Under the pieces are notes generated by a model. The model was not told the origin of the DNA and ran no database searches. It saw nothing but the letters and a program-made list of their open reading frames with translations. Shown in pieces: positions 1-3,870 of a stretch of 8,218 bases of DNA (position 1 is its first letter; each line of letters opens with the position of its first letter). The DNA comes from Flavobacteriales bacterium (GTDB lineage: Bacteria > Bacteroidota > Bacteroidia > Flavobacteriales_D > Parvicellaceae). The stretch spans positions 1-8,218 of the forward strand of contig JALTUD010000110.1 in assembly GCA_027047735.1 (NCBI GenBank). Reading direction: 5' to 3'. The position numbers and the translations under genes were made by a program.

Positions 1-507
1 AGAGGTGTAAAACAAGCCGGATTTGTCGTTTTATATAGAACAACTATGCCTTCTGTTTTAATAGAATTGGGCTTTTTATCCAATGCAGAAGAAGAAAAAT
101 TTCTAGGAAACGAAGATGGACAACAGCAATTGGCACAAACCATTTTCAATTCGTTTTCCAAATACAAAGAACGTAGAGATAAAATAGACGGTGTTGTTTC
201 TCAATCTTCAACCAATAAAAACAATACCAATAGCAACTCCGGAACTTCCGACATCAAATTCAGAATACAAATCGCTACATCTCAAAAAAAAGTAGAAACA
301 AAACCTTACAATTTTAAAGGAATGAAAGATGTAGATATGTATATTAGCGGAAAATTTTACAAATATATAGTTGGCGACTATACGAATGTAGAAGAAGCGA
401 AAGAACGACTAAAAAAAGTAAAAGAAAAAGGATATAGTACTGCATTTATTATAGCCTTTGAAAACGGAAAACGAATCAGTATGAAAGAAGCCCTGAAAAA
501 ACAATAA
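1..507 (+). CDS. N-acetylmuramoyl-L-alanine amidase, C-terminal part, with SPOR-like domain (5' end outside window)
   Basis: The reading frame is open from base 1 and gives 168 residues, so the true start lies upstream; the ATG at 46 is an internal methionine. The first ~45 residues match the end of the Amidase_3 zinc amidase fold: the stretch MPSVLIELGFLSN (window codons 16-28) carries the conserved glutamate (codon 22) that belongs to the active site in this family. These enzymes cut the bond between N-acetylmuramic acid and the L-Ala stem peptide of peptidoglycan, in the periplasm. An Asn/Ser/Thr-rich linker (about codons 64-83) leads to a SPOR-like domain (about 84-160) with the pattern FRIQIA...YKYIVGDY...A...KGYSTAFIIAFENG; such domains bind peptidoglycan or glycan strands. 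This amidase plus SPOR-like layout is common in Bacteroidota. The zinc ligands are outside the window and cannot be checked. The MCE gene follows 62 bp downstream with no terminator between. Confidence 0.9.
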   Translation, partial: RGVKQAGFVVLYRTTMPSVLIELGFLSNAEEEKFLGNEDGQQQLAQTIFNSFSKYKERRDKIDGVVSQSSTNKNNTNSNSGTSDIKFRIQIATSQKKVETKPYNFKGMKDVDMYISGKFYKYIVGDYTNVEEAKERLKKVKEKGYSTAFIIAFENGKRISMKEALKKQ

Positions 508-541
508 AAACAAATCTATTACTGTTTTAATTATATTTATT

Positions 542-549
542 TAGCTTTG
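542..549 (+). promoter_or_regulatory. Candidate -7 promoter box for the MCE gene
   Basis: TAGCTTTG is an exact match to the Bacteroidota -7 consensus TAnnTTTG, 20 bp before the MCE ATG. No convincing TTTG -33 box is seen about 20 bp further upstream, where the sequence is only TTACTG-like. If used, transcription would start near 555 and give a leader of about 15 nt, making MCE-thiD a unit that can be transcribed separately from the amidase. Confidence 0.5.
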
Positions 550-569
550 CTGATACGAGAGAAGATATT

Positions 570-1637
570 ATGAGATTAAAAAAAGAACTATTAGTAGGTA
601 TCATATCTGCCTTGGCGGTAGCCGCTTTAATTGTTGGTTTTTTCTACCTTAAAGGACAAAACCTTTGGCAAAAGAAAGAAACTTACTATACCACTTACGA
701 AAAAGCGGAAGGACTAACCGGTGGTAATTCCGTAGTGAAAAACGGCGTACCTATTGGCGTAATCACCTATGTCGATTTATATCCCAATGACCCCAACCGT
801 GTATTGGTTAAATTTGACGTAACTACCGATTGGGTGAAAATTCCTAAAGGGTCAATGGCTCAATTAGAACCTGGTATGTTAGGTTCGCCGGTTATCAATC
901 TTATTTTTTCGGAAAGTACAGAGTATTATCATTCCGGAGATACGATTCCAGCAAGAATGAAAGCCGGAGTATTTGAAGAAGTAAAAGACCAAATACTACA
1001 ACGTATTGACCCTTCCCTATCGAAACTAAATAACGCAATTGCAACGGCAGATTCTGCCATTACAATCGTTTCGGCTGTTTTCGGTAGAAACACAGATAAT
1101 TTAGACGAAAGTTTTGAAGGTATTAAACGCTCGATACTCAATTTTGAACGGGTGTCAATCCACTTAGATACATTGGTTCAAGGATTTAACAGTTCAAGAC
1201 ACCAAATATTTGCTACACTGGCAAATGTTCGTTCGGTTACCGAAAACCTAAAACAAAACAACGAAGAAATTACACGAACCTTACAAAATGTAGCTACCAT
1301 TTCAGACAGTATTGCTTTAATGGATTTTGCAGGAACGTTAAATAAAGCCAAAACATCTTTGGATAACGTAAACGCTATTCTCTACGAAATAGAAAACGGC
1401 GAAGGAAGCCTAACCAAATTACTTAAAGACAGTACGCTCTACGAAAACGTAAACATAATGGTCGAAGAAGCGGGAAGATTAATTGAAAACATTCAAGAAC
1501 ACCCAAATCGATACCTGCAATTTGCTGTATTCGGGACAAAAGACAAAGGGGTTAACCTAAGTTCACGAGACGAAAAATTACTACGTAAATACGTCAAAGA
1601 CACCCTACGTCTGAAATATAAAAACACAACGAAATAG
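570..1637 (+). CDS. MCE/MlaD family lipid-transport protein
   Basis: This 355-residue protein has an N-terminal membrane anchor (about residues 7-28, after MRLKKE), a single MCE domain (about 38-117, with GLTGGNSVVKNGVPIGVI and a GSPVINLIF ending), a long helical region (about 133-310) rich in heptad-like Leu/Ile/Val and Asn, and the motif NGEGSLTKLL (276-285) that recurs in MlaD-like proteins. The end contains HPNRYLQFAVFG (311-322), also typical of Bacteroidota members. MlaD-type proteins form hexameric rings in the inner membrane and work with an ABC permease and ATPase to move phospholipids between inner and outer membranes; no permease or ATPase is in this window. The start fits the membrane anchor. 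It lies 62 bp after the amidase and 4 bp before thiD. The family call is firm; the substrate is inferred from the family. Confidence 0.9.
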   Translation: MRLKKELLVGIISALAVAALIVGFFYLKGQNLWQKKETYYTTYEKAEGLTGGNSVVKNGVPIGVITYVDLYPNDPNRVLVKFDVTTDWVKIPKGSMAQLEPGMLGSPVINLIFSESTEYYHSGDTIPARMKAGVFEEVKDQILQRIDPSLSKLNNAIATADSAITIVSAVFGRNTDNLDESFEGIKRSILNFERVSIHLDTLVQGFNSSRHQIFATLANVRSVTENLKQNNEEITRTLQNVATISDSIALMDFAGTLNKAKTSLDNVNAILYEIENGEGSLTKLLKDSTLYENVNIMVEEAGRLIENIQEHPNRYLQFAVFGTKDKGVNLSSRDEKLLRKYVKDTLRLKYKNTTK

Positions 1638-1641
1638 GTCT

Positions 1642-2385
1642 ATGAAAAAAAAGAGACCCAACGTGTTAACCATTGCTGGATTTGACCCGTCAGGGGGAGC
1701 GGGAATTTTGGCGGATATAAAAACCTTTGAACAGTTAAAAGTTTACGGAATGGCTGTACAAACCGCCAATACCGTGCAGAACGAACATTCGTTTTATGAA
1801 GTCAATTGGATAGACAGAAAAACAATTTTTAAACAACTCGATTGCCTACTTGAAAAACATAACTTTCGCTATATAAAAATAGGACTTATACCTGACCTTG
1901 AATTTCTTCAATCGCTTACCAAACACCCAAAACTAAAAGAAAGTAAATTCATTTGGGACACCGTACTCAGCAGTAGTTCCGGTTTTGATTTTAATCTGAA
2001 CACACAAGAGCTGGAACAAATTTTACCCGGAATATTTATGATTACCCCCAATCTAAACGAGGTAAAATTACTTGCAAAAAAAGAAACCCCGGAAGAAAGT
2101 GCAAAATTCTTAGCACAATTCACCAACGTCTATCTAAAAGGCGGACACGCAGAAAAAAACATCGGCAAAGACTACCTCTACACCAAAGAAGGAAAAGTAT
2201 ATCCCTTTAGAAACCACGCAAAAACAGCCACCGAAAAACACGGAAGCGGATGCATATTATCCAGTGCCTTAACCGCACATTTTGCCAAAGAATACCCCTT
2301 GATAAAAGCCTGCCTAAAAAGTAAAGATTACACCAAAAGAGTACTCGAAAGCAATCCTTCGTTATTAGGTTACCATAAACGATAA
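1642..2385 (+). CDS. thiD: Hydroxymethylpyrimidine/phosphomethylpyrimidine kinase (ThiD)
   Basis: This cytoplasmic ribokinase-fold enzyme phosphorylates 4-amino-5-hydroxymethyl-2-methylpyrimidine and then its monophosphate, giving the pyrimidine half of thiamine. The sequence shows the family's N-terminal block TIAGFDPSGGAGILADIKTF (residues 10-29; the usual IAGSDPSGGAG has F in place of S), VYGMAVQTANTVQN (34-47), ITPNLNE (134-140), YLKGGH (164-169) and the anion-hole/active-site motif HGSGC (200-204) followed by ILSSALTAHFA. Its 247 residues are slightly short for ThiD (about 260-270), with an abbreviated C-terminal helix. It begins 4 bp after the MCE stop codon, so the two are probably cotranscribed and may be translationally coupled, although their functions are unrelated. 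No other thi gene is in the window. Pyridoxal kinase is the main alternative, but the GSGC end favours ThiD. Confidence 0.9.
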   Translation: MKKKRPNVLTIAGFDPSGGAGILADIKTFEQLKVYGMAVQTANTVQNEHSFYEVNWIDRKTIFKQLDCLLEKHNFRYIKIGLIPDLEFLQSLTKHPKLKESKFIWDTVLSSSSGFDFNLNTQELEQILPGIFMITPNLNEVKLLAKKETPEESAKFLAQFTNVYLKGGHAEKNIGKDYLYTKEGKVYPFRNHAKTATEKHGSGCILSSALTAHFAKEYPLIKACLKSKDYTKRVLESNPSLLGYHKR

Positions 2386-2390
2386 TCATT

Positions 2391-2541
2391 TGGGCGTTCC
2401 CATTACAGCATAAAAAAGTGGTTTCGTTCGCACTATCCCAACTACACCACTTTTTAACGCAGTAATGGTCGGGCTATCACTACTCACTCTTTTGGTTTGC
2501 ATATATGCAACAAACCAAAAGGAGTTCAAACACGCCGTTCT
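2391..2541 (+). repeat. Bacteroidota-type extragenic repeat head with two hairpins
   Basis: It begins TGGGCGTTCCC, has GGTCGGGCTATC in the middle (2467-2478) and runs into TATCCCTAACG (2541-2551). I recognise this order of short blocks (GGGCGT, hairpin, GTCGGGCT, hairpin, ATCCCTAACG) from intergenic regions of many Bacteroidota, but I cannot name a family. Hairpin 1 pairs CCATTAC (2400-2406) with GTAATGG (2462-2468) and AAAAAGTGG (2413-2421) with CCACTTTTT (2447-2455). Hairpin 2 pairs TTTTGGTTTG (2490-2499) with CAAACCAAAA (2511-2520), extended by CTC/GAG, and encloses the perfect palindrome TTGCATATATGCAA (2497-2510). CGTT near the 5' end can close with AACG at the 3' end. Confidence 0.65.
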
Positions 2542-2701
2542 ATCCCTAACGTGGAATGAAATAAGTGCAAGAAAGTGGAATTTGTTGTTCTCAGACGATG
2601 AATATTTTCTTTGCATAGCACCAGCTATGGAAATAAAATATGAAGAAGTATGAGGGCGACAAAACCACTTTATGTGCTTACTTTCATTTCATGTTAGGGA
2701 T
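2542..2701 (+). repeat. Long imperfect hairpin, tandem copy 1 (candidate structured RNA)
   Basis: The two halves pair over almost the whole length. ATCCCTAAC (2542-2550) pairs with GTTAGGGAT (2693-2701); pairing continues through 2551-2569 with 2673-2692 (one bulge at 2681), AAAGTGG (2572-2578) with CCACTTT (2665-2671), and 2581-2593 with 2651-2663. An internal loop follows (2594-2601 / 2642-2650), then the top stem 2602-2619 with 2624-2641, and a four-base loop ACCA (2620-2623). By hand I count about 57 Watson-Crick and 7 G.U pairs, with no A.C mismatch. It resembles a MITE or REP-like element or a processed RNA. No function is assigned. Confidence 0.75.
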
Positions 2702-2704
2702 ACA

Positions 2705-2862
2705 ATCCCTAACGCGAGTGAAATTGACGGAGAGAAAGTGAATTTTTGGTTTCTTAGACGATGAATAAAAATTTTGCATAGCACCCGCTATGGAAAATTT
2801 TATGAAGACGGATAAGGAATCAAAAAACGCTTTATACCGTCTATTTTACTCGTGTTAGGGAT
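2705..2862 (+). repeat. Long imperfect hairpin, tandem copy 2 (candidate structured RNA)
   Basis: This has the same architecture as copy 1, three bases (ACA) downstream of it. ATCCCTAAC (2705-2713) pairs with GTTAGGGAT (2854-2862), then 2714-2730 with 2837-2853, 2735-2740 with 2828-2833, 2743-2756 with 2813-2826, and the top stem 2765-2782 with 2787-2803, closed by the loop ACCC (2783-2786). By hand I count about 56 Watson-Crick and 6 G.U pairs. The arms differ from copy 1 at many places, yet partner bases changed together: for example U-A 2552/2691 became C-G 2715/2852, A-U 2555/2688 became G-C 2718/2849, and A-U 2556/2687 became U-A 2719/2848. Confidence 0.75.
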
Positions 2863-2865
2863 ACA

Positions 2866-2910
2866 ATCCCTAACGCAGTTGAGATAAGTGCAAAGAAAAC
2901 AGAATTTAAA
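2866..2910 (+). repeat. Truncated third hairpin unit (5' arm only)
   Basis: ATCCCTAACGC recurs after another ACA spacer, followed by GAGATAAGTGCAAAGAAA (2881-2898) and GAATTT, matching the copy 1 arm GAAATAAGTGCAAGAAA (2558-2574) and GAATTT (2578-2583). Similarity ends at the ppx stop codon (2911-2913), and no 3' arm is present. Either the array was cut off here or ppx marks its boundary. Confidence 0.6.
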
Positions 2911-3789
2911 TTACTTCTTATACTCTTGATACAAATTATAAACAATACCATCTGCCAATCCGACCTTAGGGACAATCATTTTTTCAGCCCCTGCCTCTTT
3001 CATAAAAAACAAATAAATCTTCCCTGCAGGAATAATCACATCGGCTCTATCGGGTTTTAATTTTAATTTCTTAACCCTGTCCTCATAACTGTATTGAGCG
3101 ATTTTATTCACAATACTTTTTATTTCATCATACTCAATCGTCTCACCAAAACTATGCACACTCTCCTTATAAATCCTATTGATATTTCCTCCCGTTCCGA
3201 TAGCTATAACCTCTCCTTTTATCCCTAAATCATCAATCCATTGTTTTGCTTTCTCCCAAACATCATCGCTAACTTTGTTTTGAAGCATTCTTACCGTTCC
3301 CAATTTAAACGATTTAGAATTTATCTTTTTGTTATTTCTAATTAAACTAACCTCTGTACTACCACCTCCCACATCAATATAAATGTAATATTGATCCGGC
3401 TGTAAATTTGCAGTATGAAAATTGGTAAAAATAATATCAGCCTCCTCACTTCCACTTATTATTTCCAAGTAAATATTTGCTTTCTGTGCAATTTGTTGAG
3501 CTATTTCTCTACCGTTTTTTGCTTCACGCATAGCAGAAGTAGCACAAGCCCTAAAATGACTCACATCATTAACCTCCATCAAATAGCGAAAAGCTTTTAA
3601 TGTCTTGACTAATTTTTTTGCTTTATCCTGTGAAATATACCCTTTCCCGAAAACATCTTCTCCAAGACGCAAAGGAACACGCGTTAACGATATTTTTCTA
3701 AAATATATTTTTTCTTCTCCCGTATCTACAGCTTCTTCAATTAACAATCGAACTGCATTGGAACCGATATCTATTGCCGCTAAAATCAT
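2911..3789 (-). CDS. ppx: Short-form exopolyphosphatase / pppGpp phosphatase (Ppx/GppA family)
   Basis: This 292-residue protein has the actin/ASKHA fold of Ppx/GppA enzymes, which remove terminal phosphate from polyphosphate or from pppGpp in the cytoplasm. Visible motifs are the phosphate-1 loop DIGSNAVRLL (residues 7-16), ATSAMREAKN (83-92), ISGSEEA (111-117, carrying the catalytic-glutamate region), the phosphate-2 loop DVGGGSTE (139-146), the adenosine-type loop IGTGGN (197-202), KPDRADVI (245-252) and GLADGI (277-282). It is about 300 residues, like the short Ppx enzymes of Bacteroidota and Actinobacteria, and lacks the C-terminal HD-like domains of the ~500-residue E. coli enzymes. Polyphosphate is the more likely substrate, but sequence alone does not settle it. 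No ppk gene is in the window. The start codon lies only 18 bp beyond the terminator of the upstream gene, so the gene needs its own promoter in that gap. It converges with thiD across the repeat array. Confidence 0.9.
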   Translation of the reverse strand: MILAAIDIGSNAVRLLIEEAVDTGEEKIYFRKISLTRVPLRLGEDVFGKGYISQDKAKKLVKTLKAFRYLMEVNDVSHFRACATSAMREAKNGREIAQQIAQKANIYLEIISGSEEADIIFTNFHTANLQPDQYYIYIDVGGGSTEVSLIRNNKKINSKSFKLGTVRMLQNKVSDDVWEKAKQWIDDLGIKGEVIAIGTGGNINRIYKESVHSFGETIEYDEIKSIVNKIAQYSYEDRVKKLKLKPDRADVIIPAGKIYLFFMKEAGAEKMIVPKVGLADGIVYNLYQEYKK

Positions 3790-3794
3790 AAATA

Positions 3795-3802
3795 CGAAGA
3801 TA
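3795..3802 (-). promoter_or_regulatory. Possible -7 box for ppx, leaderless arrangement
   Basis: Read on the minus strand, TATCTTCG matches the TAnnTTTG consensus at all but one fixed position and ends five bases before the ppx ATG. The terminator hairpin occupies the place where a -33 box would lie, and no TTTG is seen at the right spacing. This is a weak call, made mainly because the terminator leaves no other room for a promoter. Confidence 0.3.
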
Positions 3803-3803
3803 C

Positions 3804-3835
3804 AAAAAAAGCCCGCAGGATAACCTGCGGGCTTT
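3804..3835 (-). terminator. Rho-independent terminator of the T9SS cargo gene
   Basis: There is a perfect 12-bp stem: AAAGCCCGCAGG (3808-3819) and CCTGCGGGCTTT (3824-3835), with the loop ATAA. On the minus strand it is followed by a run of seven T (complement of 3804-3810). It lies 35 bp beyond the stop codon of the 932-residue protein and 18 bp before the ppx start, so it should separate the two transcripts. Confidence 0.9.
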
Positions 3836-3870
3836 AGAATTTTACTGTTACCTAAGTAACTTAAAATAGA

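Larger units (their letters stand above)
2391..2910 (+). repeat. Composite structured repeat filling the thiD-ppx intergenic gap
   Basis: The 525 bases between thiD and ppx contain no credible gene; short open frames here are by-products of the repeats. The whole gap is built from a head element with two hairpins (2391-2541), two tandem long hairpins with period 161-163 bases (2542-2701 and 2705-2862) and a truncated third unit (2866-2910). The marker ATCCCTAAC recurs at 2542, 2705 and 2866, and its complement GTTAGGGAT at 2693 and 2854. The setting, between convergent genes, is typical of extragenic repeats and also means the hairpins could stop transcription from both sides. Strand is given as plus because the mismatches in the hairpins are G.U only when read on that strand. 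Confidence 0.8.

Noticed and set aside
1..2385. A cell-envelope operon in which thiD has an envelope role.
   Set aside because: The 4-bp spacing supports cotranscription only; the ThiD motifs are those of the thiamine enzyme and nothing suggests a new role.
2386..2653. Two short open frames (2386-2616 minus, 2465-2653 plus) in the thiD-ppx gap.
   Set aside because: They run through the hairpin repeats, overlap each other on opposite strands, have no recognisable domain, and their sequence is explained by the repeat structure.
2542..2910. A CRISPR array, suggested by regularly spaced ATCCCTAAC blocks.
   Set aside because: The period is 161-163 bases, the intervening sequences are homologous to each other rather than unique, and each unit is one long hairpin.
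2391..2910. A retron or other reverse-transcriptase-linked RNA locus.
   Set aside because: Long hairpins are present, but no reverse transcriptase, transposase or effector gene lies in the window; the flanking genes are thiD and ppx.
2391..2910. A TPP riboswitch near thiD.
   Set aside because: The structured region lies downstream of thiD, not upstream, and none of the conserved TPP riboswitch blocks is recognisable.
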